Origin: Chenopodium formosanum
Taxonomy: Eukaryota > Streptophyta > Magnoliopsida > Caryophyllales > Amaranthaceae
Assembly: GCA_024500155.1 (NCBI GenBank)
Contig: CM044874.1
Location: 46,660,384-46,724,383 of the forward strand
Length of the DNA stretch: 64,000 nucleotides
Reading direction: 5' to 3'
The notes under the pieces are model-generated. The model worked only from the letters and a program-made list of their open reading frames with translations. It ran no database searches and was not told the DNA's origin. The stretch's first letter is position 1; each line of letters begins with the position of its first letter. Position numbers and translations under genes: made by a program. Below are positions 47,001-54,549 of the stretch, one piece after another.

Positions 47001-47652
47001 TGGAGAGTTCACATTCCGAAGTCTTGGCCTGAATGTTGCACTTGTATCGGTTCATAAAGCTTTCAGCAACATATTCCCAGGTCGCGACATGCTTGGATTC
47101 TAGGGAATAGAACCACTGTTGACAGGCATGCTCTAAGGAAAGAGGAAACACCGTAGGGAAGAGTGTCACATCTACTCCCTTAAGAGCCATGGTTGCAGAA
47201 AAAGCCTTCAAATGGAACAACGGGTTATCAGTAGGTTTGAACTTGGGAATATCAGCAGTTGAAAATTTTTCAGGGAGTTTCTCTTTTATGGACGAGGAAG
47301 TGACAGGCTGTTCCACATAAGTGAACTCTTCTGAAATCTTACTCATCTGTTCCTTGATCTTGTCCATCGCAGCAGCAGTGACACTGTTTTGCTTGTCTTG
47401 CTCTACAATGCTGACTCTAGTAGTGAGTGTCTGCATCATGTCAGTCAACCTTTCGATTGTCCTATTGAGGTTCTCAATGTCTTCCTTAGTGGCCATTGGT
47501 TGAAAGTAGACTGGAGACGGATCTTGTGGAGATGACTGAGGTGGTTTCCTTGTACGCCTCTTTAGTACGAGAGGTTGTTGAGGTATGGACTCGCACCGTA
47601 ATAATCTACCCTTACTTCTTGCCCAAGCGCTGTGACACCGAAACAAATGCAC
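41062..47652 (-). CDS. Gag-Pol polyprotein of element D, intact
   Basis: One open frame of 2196 codons. Gag probably starts at the Met at residue 53 (MATKEDIENLNRTIERL); the preceding 52 residues may be leader. Gag core follows (PLFHLKAFSATMALKGVDV, EHACQQWFYSLESKH). A zinc-knuckle-like CKYHQGKGHNTVKC lies near residue 389. The protease signature is DNGS at 635-638. RT has DYRDLNKASPKDGFPLPHID from 1233 and YVDD at 1330-1333. RNase H follows near 1460-1600, then the second, archaeal-type RNase H of the Tat lineage (FDGAS at 1624-1628, NNAAEYEA). Integrase has its zinc region (HAGICGTH, CMKC) and catalytic D1918, D1979 and E2014, then a GPY-type end (NWSGPYIVK). No key residue is missing. The lineage often has extra genes around gag-pol, as here. 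It would supply all replication functions for D and perhaps for B. Confidence 0.95.
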   Translation of the reverse strand: MHLFRCHSAWARSKGRLLRCESIPQQPLVLKRRTRKPPQSSPQDPSPVYFQPMATKEDIENLNRTIERLTDMMQTLTTRVSIVEQDKQNSVTAAAMDKIKEQMSKISEEFTYVEQPVTSSSIKEKLPEKFSTADIPKFKPTDNPLFHLKAFSATMALKGVDVTLFPTVFPLSLEHACQQWFYSLESKHVATWEYVAESFMNRYKCNIQAKTSECELSILKQKENEGFTTYLSRWRETAALLVDPPKEKEMVRLFISNLTHKYKQHLKFLPLSTFEAVYDIGINIEDELMKSVGNNNNSSTWKNKKNDTPSSSSSKPNNATNNIDISDVLALNAPPQKFQRQRRIYTPLGMTYDAAYDRLHSKGLIMPIGPFPEPRPENRTASYDPNAYCKYHQGKGHNTVKCWRLKDAIQDLIDANQLPVPPGGKKPNIQTGPLSDALAIMGDEVSFDPSILIQPVNEPLPEVVFISSTEEVNGIWDSDDEDIYLKDIVCSSLGTSEDVWGDLEVKVLTRSGRLQQPNPPPPPPQSDPIVNPIDPVNSDVVKQLQKTKVEMNVWKLLATSHEHRKAVMNALVKIGVDDDMTPQGLVNFLTTELPSTSNLISFSDKDLPPEGDQHNKALHLTVVCRQMNVPMSLVDNGSAINVCPLRTAKKLGIKNEELTPSTQGIRAYDNTRRQAVGTIILNITTGTVERRTKFQVVDIKTSFNLLLGRPWLHELKAIPSSLHQKVKAIAGGIPITIDASPMRIQVIDTPIVHVEHDEEDEDLWGFSLDDVLAIEEEEKCHLDFDPYSNTSINAILKKQGHFPGMTLGLKKKMAKSWGHPGAIKKDTFGLGFEPTKEDLKQAALKLKARNNARITKTEMAMDPYPFTLNGQYIKEGEDFPCYEFPEPFVHDGIREPGFEVFLDCDFLDEELSTVEKSANLNSDDLGINLLFGMEKNESKPVCNDNSELVQAVIANKEFDPSELIVQADNISRGWRKTLRITTPSGEKLEITAGEGPMFDESESSGSESESESKSVDESLEFEADPLSAIEFSLESLVEPYLSSPNNSGEVAADLASLDVLASKFNKMNTFAYDVCHFPSPDQYCFANDKNDKEIIKAMEEHENKTAVIEDTETVNISNDRTVKEVKIGLMLSQDERKELINLLSEFVDLFAWSYQDMPGIDRDIAQHTIPLILGMKPVKQKLRRMKPDVALKIKEEIRKQLAAGFIRVSKYPEWIANVVPVPKKDGRVRMCVDYRDLNKASPKDGFPLPHIDILVDNTANHALLSFMDGYAGYNQVLMAEEDMEKTTFITQWGTYCYTVMPFGLKNAGATYQRAATTLLHDMMHKEVEVYVDDMIVKSKDRPGHIVALRKFFARLRKYNMRLNPAKCAFGVTSGKLLGYVISSRGIEIDPSKVKAIMAMPPPKNEKEIRGFIGRLQYISRFISKLTAICEPIFKKLKKNVPVTWDSDCQKAFDKIKEYLANPPVLAPAIPDFPLRLYLTVTRETMGAMLAQEIESKENAIYYLSKKLQGYETRYTPLEKLCLALVWAAQKLRHYMLTHTVHVVSKMDPLKYLFEKATLNGRLSRWIVNLAQFDLRFVPQKAIKGSAVSDFLADFPLEEAEKEEDEYDFPDEDLLMTEDDSWTLYFDGASNQKGCGVGVLLVSPNEEHIPISMKLDFDVTNNAAEYEACILGLETAVALGIKKLRIYGDSSLIINLISKRWKVRSESLATYQAHLETLTEQLDEVEYTYLPREENQFADALAKLASMVRIPADTIRMPLTIERRYEPAYVHALDDEQEEDEEPWYTDILNYVTRAEYPPNNDKRARRALRLLASQYVLIRGELHKRTATGRNLLCVTKKEAHKTMENLHAGICGTHMNAKMLVQKIQRQGYYWTTMERDCHEYVKKCMKCQIHANLQHVPPSLLYTYTSPWPFSTWGIDIIGKITPPGQGGHEFILVAIDYFTKWVEAASYAKLTAKHVAQFIEKNIICRYGVPHEMISDNGTHFQAECAELLQKYHIKHHRSSPYRPQTNGAVESANKNVKTIIEKMTENYKDWPSKLHFALWGYRTSVRTSTWATPFSLVYGVKAVQPIELEIPSLRIALESQLDEVDWIRARYDELVLLDEKRLAALHHVQTYQQRMARHFNKKVKTRNIKEGDLVLKALRKNVLDPRGKFRPNWSGPYIVKAILSGGAVQLVDMDGNGFHNLTNLDQLKKFYA

Positions 47653-47994
47653 CTTTTAATGACAACACTTAACCTTAACCCATCCGGATTAAAACAAAGA
47701 AAAGAAAAAAAGAAAAAATCGAAGTTCTACTTATTTTTTTTTTAATAAATAAAAAGAAAAAAAAGAACATGGGAGGATACCATCCGACTTACTCCGAAAA
47801 AAAAACGACACAAAAACCGAAACTTCCCTAAAATACGGTCAAAAGTGATAAACGACTAAAAAGAAAAGTGTGTGGACATAACATGTAGGTGATTAGGTGA
47901 GGTTATAGACGCGTGTTTTGACCATATAACTAGACACGACTTAATACCGAACGCAAAATCGAGAAAAAAGACTGGCGGGACACTTTCCTGGGCA

Positions 47995-48106
47995 CCGTGT
48001 CACGGTGCAGACTGGCGTGACACGGTTAAGACTAACCGTCAGACGGTAGTTTTTACCGTGTCACGGCACTGTTCACCGTGACACGGCAAAAATTGCCGTG
48101 ACACGG
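47995..48106. repeat. Palindrome array in D leader, 6 units
   Basis: Units at 47995, 48015 (GCGTGACACGG), 48036 (CCGTCAGACGG), 48056, 48076 and 48096, in steps of 20-21 bp. Confidence 0.95.
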
Positions 48107-48605
48107 TGCACAGTTCCAGGTCATTTTTTTTTTAATCAATTTTAAGTCCGTACTAATTACTATGTGAGAAAAAACCCTCGGTCATGGGTCAAACAAAAAA
48201 GCAAACACATTAGGGTTAGCACCGAACAAACACATAGCATGTAGGCACGATGATGTAAAAAAGTTCGCAACCTAAAGTCGAGGTCTATGTTCAACTATTG
48301 GTCAAGCTTTGGGCGTCAAAAGGGTACCATGGTTAAGAGTTTGGACGCGTTAGCAAGGCAGCCTCCCTTGAGGGTGTAAGCCAACGGGCGGCTCCGCGAG
48401 TTCGTGATGAAATCGAACTCGACTCCATGGTTTGGGTGGATTTAATAACTCGGATGAACCCTTATTGCCATGAGCGTTTTTGGGTTGATAGAGCTTAAAT
48501 CCCCCGGGGCTAAGACGTATGTAGAACACATACGTTTTTTCAGAAAAATCGAAGGAAGTCGAATGTGGAAAAAGAAAATAGGTCACCGGACAGATTTTAG
48601 GACTG

Positions 48606-48696
48606 CCGTGACACGGTAGAAATTCCCGTGTCACGGTACAGTCTACCGTCAGACGGTACACTGTACCGTGACACGGCAGACTCTGCCGTGACACGG
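48606..48696. repeat. Palindrome array in D leader, 5 units at exactly 20 bp
   Basis: Units at 48606, 48626, 48646 (CCGTCAGACGG), 48666 and 48686, every step exactly 20 bp. All five are perfect inverted repeats. Confidence 0.97.
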
Positions 48697-48912
48697 CAGT
48701 CAGAAAATCTGACTGGTGCCCTGTTTGCTTTTGCGCGCAACCAAGTTATCCAATTTTTCTTACGGGACAGACCTGAATGCGACGTTAAAACATCTATGCA
48801 GATGCAAAAATGCCAAATTAATCACAGGAACATTTTTTCAAGAATCTTTCAAGTCTCATCCACTCATCTTAATTAAATACCGATCACTCAAATCGATAAA
48901 TAATTAAGAATC

Positions 48913-48934
48913 CTCCCCAGTGGAGTCGCCAAAT
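48913..48934 (-). other. Primer-binding site of element D
   Basis: Minus-strand ATTTGGCGACTCCACTGGGG follows the LTR end. TGGCGACTCC(A/G)CTGGGGA is a primer site seen in Tat/Ogre-type elements; from memory it matches a tRNA-Arg end. Element E has the same site with G in place of A. Confidence 0.85.
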
Positions 48935-50621
48935 TGTAGGCGTCGTTCGAAGTGCGCCTACGTTAAAAAGCATGTTGTGAATATGCTTGGCACTCATAGG
49001 AAGTGGGAATTGACATAATACGATTAGGGACAAGGAAAGTAGGGAGCCGCCAACAAGTTTTTAAGGAACTTGTAAACCGTTCACGGATGATAAAAAGGCA
49101 ACCACGATAAGGGACAACGATAGGCAACAACGATTGACCCGTGAAGGTTACACCCCATTCATAATCCATGAGATTACTAACTCCATATGGTTCGGAACCA
49201 CGAAAGGAGGATCGGGGATGATGGTACGAAGTGAGTCATGGAGTCACATTCGCCCGTATTGGCCTCTACTCGATTCTTATAGTGAAAAGCATTCCTGCGA
49301 TCTCAAAGGCATACAAACAAAATATTCAATTCGCTCCAAACTATTATTTAACTAAATTGGTTCAAAATTAATGCACACATAATTCTAAATATTTGGTGAT
49401 CACTTGATTACACAACAAGATTAAAAAGGAACCTAAACCGGTTGTCCAAATTATCTTATTAGGCGTGATTTTCAATTACATATTCCCTTTAACATGCAAT
49501 ATTGTGATCAAAATAAATAACAGAATTAATACAAACATAAAAAGAACCAATTTAATCATAATTCTAACAACAGAAAAATCGTTAGAAAAATAATAAAAAG
49601 AGCATAACTCTTACTTTGAATCTGTTTGCTTGCAACTACAAAATAATAAAACGAGTCAGTAACTTCAAGGAAATAATAAAACAATAATTAAATTAAATAA
49701 AAAACAAGGTTAATTTTGGGGCCAAACCCTCAAACGATTCTAGCTTTCACGCCTTGGTTTAAGGATAGAACCTCGAGTAAAATATGGACTCCTTTGAGTG
49801 CTTGAAGAGGGAATTTTGAAGTGAAAAGGGTAGGCTAGTGTTTAGGTTAAGAGCATAGAAGAGAGAGAAATAAGAATAATAGAATTCTGGTTGCCCCGTT
49901 CATCAGAAATGAGGGGGTATTTATAGGGAAATGTGTTGAGGGAGCACACGGAACCCTAAAATGATAAAAAAACCCTAAAAAATATCCCGTGACACGGTCA
50001 GAGTGTACCGTGACACGGTTAGACTGTACCGTCAGACGGTACAAGTTCCTGTGACACGGTCAGTCTTAAGAGTGTCGCGGGAAATTTTCAGAAAACGGAA
50101 CGGAAAACGCGTTAAGGGTTTACGCGGAAAGGACGCGGAGCTTCCTGTGTCACGGCAGACCTCCCGTGTCACGGGAAGTCCCACCGTCAGACGGGAACTG
50201 TTCCCGTGACACGGTCAAGCCTGACCGTGACACGGTCAACTCTAGTCCATTTTTCCGTCTAAATTCATTTTTAACCCTAATTTCTTTCGGCTTTTTGAGT
50301 GCCGATTGATAATTACGGGCTTTTTTCTGACTTTTAAAATTCGGGCTAAAATGAGAAAATAATAAATTAAATAAAATAAAATATTTGGGCCAAAAATAAT
50401 AAAATAATAAAAAAGGTTTGGGCTTAAAATTAATTAACAAATTAAAACTATGCTTTTACCAAACACCAAGACTGATCCATGGACCTTTCAAATATATGAA
50501 TTTAATAAAATACGATTCTTTAAGCACTCTCGGGATTAAATACTAAACCCGACCAACAGCAGCGGTGAAAGGTTATTTATCATCGGGCTTGGTTTTGGGG
50601 AGACATTTTTAGGTGTCTACA
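48935..50621 (-). repeat. 5' LTR of element D
   Basis: 1,687 bp with the same ends and TATA box as the 3' LTR. Differences from the 3' LTR include single changes at three palindrome units and near the TATA box (ATGTGTTGAG for ATGTGCTGAG). Confidence 0.95.
49987..50235. repeat. Palindrome array in D 5' LTR, 9 units in two blocks
   Basis: Units at 49987, 50008, 50029, 50049 (CTGTGACACGG), 50145 (CTGTGTCACGG), 50164, 50184, 50204 and 50225. The two changed units are intact in the other LTR and the 50184 unit, intact here, is changed there. Confidence 0.95.
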
Positions 50622-50626
50622 ATTAT

Positions 50627-51317
50627 CACCCGGTTTTAGGTACCTATTTCTATGGTGTTTGATAATGGTCCTCAGTTTGAGACGCCTCAGCTCAAAACTT
50701 GGTTGGGAGATCAAGGGATCTCAAGCTATTTTGCATCAGTCGGCCGAGCCCAAGCAAACGGCCAAGTTAAAGCCTTCAACAAACTGATCTCAGACGGCAT
50801 TAAGAAGAAAATTGAAAGAGTCGGTGGCTTGTGGGCAGAAAAGTTAATTCACGTCCTATGGGCCATCTAGACTACAGTAAAGGGGGCAACTAGTGAAACC
50901 CCATTTCTCATGGTTTATGGTGCTGAAGCCGTTTTGCCCATTAAACATTACGAGCCGACTCTCAGAGTCTTCCTATATGATGAAGAGGCAAACTGGGAAG
51001 CAATGCGCCTGGCATTGGATTCACTCCCAGAACGCAGGGGAAATGCCGCCTTGCGTCATGAGATTTACCATCTGAGAATGACCAGAGCTTACAACAAGAA
51101 AGTACACAAGCATCCCTTGAAAGATGACAACTTAGTGTTACGGAAAATGGAGGCAACCGGTAGGGCCAATGAGCTGGGAAAGCTAACACCAAATTGGGAA
51201 GGTCCCTAACGGATCTATGAAGAAGTAAGAGACGGCACCTACCGCCTGGAAACTCCAGACGGCAGGCGCCTGCCTAGAACTTGGAATGTAGACAATTTGA
51301 AAAAGTACTATTTCTAA
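50627..51317 (+). pseudogene. Element C integrase, second part
   Basis: Continues the gene cut at 32156. MVFDNGPQFETP carries the second catalytic Asp. In GQVKAFNK the catalytic Glu is Lys. The C-terminal region reads SETPFLMVYGAEAVLPI and ends RLPRTWNVDNLKKYYF before the TAA at 51315-51317. TAG at about 50869 and TAA at about 51207 interrupt the frame. Confidence 0.85.
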
Positions 51318-52280
51318 GAATCTATATTTTTTGTAAGTAGTGAGTCAATTAATGAGAATTCTGACATTGTTTGCAGAATTGTTTTGTTGTTTTTTGATTA
51401 TCCGCCTGGGTAATACTCAGACGGATTCTTCATTTAACTAACTAAGTTTTATACTTAGTAAAGGTTACAATTGCTTGACCGCTTGGGTAATGCTCAGACG
51501 GATCCTTTGTTTATTTAATAATTGCCTGTCTGCCTGGGTAATACCTAGACTGACTTTTTTGTTTAACTAACAAAGTTCGATACTTAGTGTAATTCAATAA
51601 TTGCTTAAACTAAGCACAAAAACGCTTATTGGCTATACAACCGGTCTCAAACAAGACCAAAGGCTAAAATGGCCAGATGGTTGCTTATTTTAAAAAATCG
51701 CATGTCCCAACATGGACATAGGCGTCCGGCGACACCCCTCCGGGTGCAATCGTCGCAGAGAACAGACTATTTGTCGGTTCTATGTACCTATGTAGATGGC
51801 AAAAATCGAACGACCGAATTGGTCAACTCATAGCCGTCTGACCAGAATGATCTATGAAGAACGATCAAGTTACCGAATGCCGGATGCCAGGGGCATCATC
51901 CGGCCACCGTTGGAAGTTCTCACTTAGGTTATTTATTCCAAAGTTGCACTTTATATCCCAATTGGGGCAAAAGAGTTGTGCAATGGCTATGCAATCTCTA
52001 CCAAGACAGACAAACACCGTCTGGATAGTGAATGGAACGCCTGTTGGTGTACAGCTGTGCACTTGGTTTGGGGCAATCACTACTGTGATTGATTGACTTA
52101 CAAACGTATCATGCTCTTTGCAGCATCAGACCCAAGTCAATTAACCAACTCCATTTGAAATTAACGTATCATGCTCTTTCCTACCTCTCCTCCCTGTGAA
52201 AATAACCAAGTTAAAGTTAGCATCCGGAGAAAGTAAACTTTGAGGCCAACCTAAGAAAGAGTCAAGTGTTTTTTTTTTTT
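51318..52280 (+). other. Element C noncoding region after pol
   Basis: No gene seen. It contains three hairpin repeats (51401-51552) and, further on, CAGACGG and CCGTCTG words that are frequent throughout C. Confidence 0.55.
51401..51552 (+). repeat. Three hairpin repeats in element C
   Basis: CCGCCTGGGTAATACTCAG followed by ACGGAT and variants lie at about 51402, 51479 and 51529. Each can fold as CCGNCTG..CAGACGG. The spacing is irregular (about 78 and 50 bp). Confidence 0.7.
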
Positions 52281-53692
52281 ACCTTGGCCCTGAGCGCGAC
52301 CGCCTGTTTTTCTGCAAGTTCCTTTCGGATGGTTGCAGAGGACCGCTTCGGTGTCTTCTCAGTTTTGCAACATGCTCAAAGCTTCATCTGCAAAAAGAAA
52401 AAAGTTGTTCAATATATCATCAAGCAATTCTGATACAAAAGTACTACAGGGGGATGTGAACTGAGGCGCATACGTTTGGTAAACATGTTTTGTAGCCCGC
52501 AGGCGGCTAAAAAACACTCGTCCCTGAACCAGGCGCTCTTAGGGATCCAGTTCTTGGGGACTTTTATTGTCTCCCCGGTTGATAAGGTTGCGTCTGTGAG
52601 GCCAAAAAAGTCTGCCTCAATTATTTTGTCGAAGTCCTCATCTAGGATCCGGGGAAGACAACACTTCCGGCCCATCAGTTCGGGCTTCTTATTATATTGG
52701 CGGAACTCATAGTTCTCGTGCCTGCTGGGAGCCGGCAACAGGTAGAACCTGTGCTTCCAGCCGTCAAATTTAGAGACCTTGTCTAAGTTTATCATGTATT
52801 GGGGATACGTGGTTAAAGTGTACCACACCCTCCAGCCACCTAGGCTTCGGCTAAGATAATGCATCTTAGCAAAAGCTTCCCAGCCGGGATGGAGCCCTAG
52901 GAATTCGCAGGTGGCAACATACCCCAAGATGTTTGCCCAAGAATTGGGGGTAAGTTGCCAGACTCCGAGGCCGTAGCCTCTCAAGATTACCTTCACCGCT
53001 TGGTGAAGGGGAAAGCGAAGATCGACTTTGAACGCCGCCTCATAACAGCCGAAGTAGCTGTTGGCGTTATGTTGATCGTCTTCCCAGGTGATGGTGTCGT
53101 CCTCAGGCGGCACTCTGATTTTGTACCCGTCTCCAAACGGGTGCATTTGTTTGAATCACTCCAAGTTATCCTCCATGTGACCCCTATCTTTGGCTGAGAC
53201 GTGGATTTTGAAGGGGTCGTCCTTCTCACTCCACTTCTTCCTCTCTTCCTCCTCGCTATCCAGAAGCGGTGGCAAGTCGTCACTGCTCTCAGAAGTGGAG
53301 GCGGAGCTGTCGCTTTCCTTTTCCTCCTCATTTTGTGAAAAAGGAGCTGAGACGGCTTCATTGCCGCCTTGGTCGTATTTTTCCAAAAAGGAATCTGCGG
53401 GAGTTGAAGGGGCACGCGGAGGGGATCTCTTCAGAGCCGTATGGTTTATCTGACTAGACGTTTCTCCCTCATGCGTTTGGTCGCTTGAGCCCTCGCTTCT
53501 GTAATCCGAATCGGGGGTCGTCTGCATAGTCCGAGCCATTATGTCCTGCACAGACACGTAAATGGTCGGAATCCAAGCAAAAGGGTGGTCCCAACACCTG
53601 GAGACAGCACTCCCAGTCCTAGACTCAGCCGTCGCTGGTGACCAGCTGGACTCTGACCTAGGCTGTGCCGTGTGTGTTGCTGATGCATCCAT
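52281..53692 (-). pseudogene. Transposase_28-like antisense gene in element C
   Basis: The first part, from the ATG at 53692, is a Ser/Glu-rich acidic region of 178 codons ending in TGA at 53156-53158. The same frame reopens and holds the conserved part (53155 to about 52471): VWQLTPNSWANILGYVATCE, LHPGWEAFAKMHYL and WKHRFYLLP, the pattern of the putative gypsy-type transposon domain (Transposase_28, PF04195). A splice donor GTATGC near 52470 and an acceptor TTTTTGCAG near 52390 suggest a short intron. A second exon with basic sequence (RSSATIRKELAEKQAV) then ends near 52281, again with a stop or shift. It lies antisense between pol and the 3' LTR, the same arrangement as the D antisense genes. 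Function unknown. Confidence 0.6.
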
Positions 53693-54061
53693 TTATTGCA
53701 AGAAATATGTACAAGCGGTGAAACAAGAAAAAGAGCTAAGAGAAGGAGAGACGGTACCTTTAGGTTTGATATCTGAAGATAGACGGGTCCAGCTGGGTTG
53801 ACAAGAACGAGTTTTCTTACTTGCGCTTGACTCAGACGACTGACTTATGCTCTATAAAAGTTCTCTCTCTTGAAATTTTTTTGTAAACGTACAAAATTAT
53901 AAGGGTAAACGGCTATATATAGAGGGTAAATGCGGGGGCATCCCCGTAATTTACTCAGTAGTTGAACGGTTACTTTTTGGCGGTAAAATTACCACCAACC
54001 GGAGCGTGACATGTGTCATAGATGCCACGCGGCGTGCCACGTCACATCTGTGAGGGGCAAA
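53693..54061. other. Upstream region of the C antisense gene
   Basis: A minus-strand TATA-like CTATATATAG lies at about 53912-53922, some 220 bp upstream of the ATG at 53692, and could be the promoter of the antisense gene. Palindromic words GTGACATGTGTCAT and GCCACGCGGCGTG lie at about 54005-54037. Confidence 0.5.
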
Positions 54062-54549
54062 TGTTTAGGGTAATTTTACCCCGCCACTTGGTCCAATTAG
54101 AGGATTACACGTGTCAGCCCCAGGATGGCCCAAATTGGACCTATTTCTGCTTGAAACGTGTCACTCCAGAAAGTTGAGGGAAATGGCGGTCTTCAGGCCC
54201 AAACCCTAAGAAAGCCGTAATGCGGCGCAACCCACCAATTATTAGGGTTCAGTGACCTAATCAGGGGCACAAATCCCGAGGACCTAATAAATAGGGAGAT
54301 TCCCCTCGTTTGGAGGACACGATTTACCATTTATTACAAATTGTCCCTGTGATAGAGACATCTGAGCTTGGAATCCGTGCAGATACCCACCTAAATTTCC
54401 GCACCTTTTTCTCTCCCTTCAAGTTACTAACTTGTTCGCCGGAGGCGGAGCACCACCAAACTGGTGTCTCCGTTTGTTTTCCCGATACAGGCCGCACAGA
54501 ACCAGTCTTTGTGTTGTAACTGTCCCGAGGGACAAAAATACCGAAAACA
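54062..54549 (+). repeat. 3' LTR of element C
   Basis: 488 bp, starting TGTTTAGGG and ending AAAACA. The TATA box of the 5' LTR is TAATAAATAGG here, and the G-box is CCACTTGG. Confidence 0.93.

Larger units (their letters stand above)
47653..48934 (-). other. Leader of element D
   Basis: 1.28 kb between the primer site and gag-pol. Two palindrome arrays (47995-48106 and 48606-48696) flank a block (about 48240-48540) that is also conserved in B (54560-54830) and E (63060-63330). On the minus strand this block has a small frame starting MESSSISSRTR near 48425 and ending after about 31 codons. A minus-strand AT-rich stretch lies next to the gag start. Confidence 0.75.
32157..50621 (-). mobile_element. 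Young Tat-type retrotransposon D with antisense genes
   Basis: An 18,465-bp element with near-identical LTRs (32157-33842 and 48935-50621) and target duplication ATTAT (32152-32156 and 50622-50626). Minus-strand order: 5' LTR, primer site, leader, 2196-codon gag-pol, then a 7-kb 3' region carrying two genes on the plus strand, hairpin array, polypurine tract, 3' LTR. The LTRs differ at about a dozen sites by eye, implying recent insertion. LTRs, priming sites and polyprotein all look intact, so D may be, or recently have been, autonomous. Confidence 0.95.
26545..54549 (+). mobile_element. Tat-type retrotransposon C with nested D
   Basis: 488-bp LTRs at 26545-27032 and 54062-54549 with an exact target duplication GTACG (26540-26544 and 54550-54554). 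The internal region has a primer site, gag, protease, RT, two RNase H domains, integrase interrupted by D, and an antisense gene near the 3' LTR. The LTRs differ at roughly 40 positions by eye and the genes carry many stops, so C is much older than D. Confidence 0.93.

Noticed and set aside
48606..48696. CRISPR-like array (short palindromic repeats with spacers)
   Set aside because: Units are only 11 bp, spacers 9-10 bp, no cas genes are near, and the context is a plant LTR retrotransposon.
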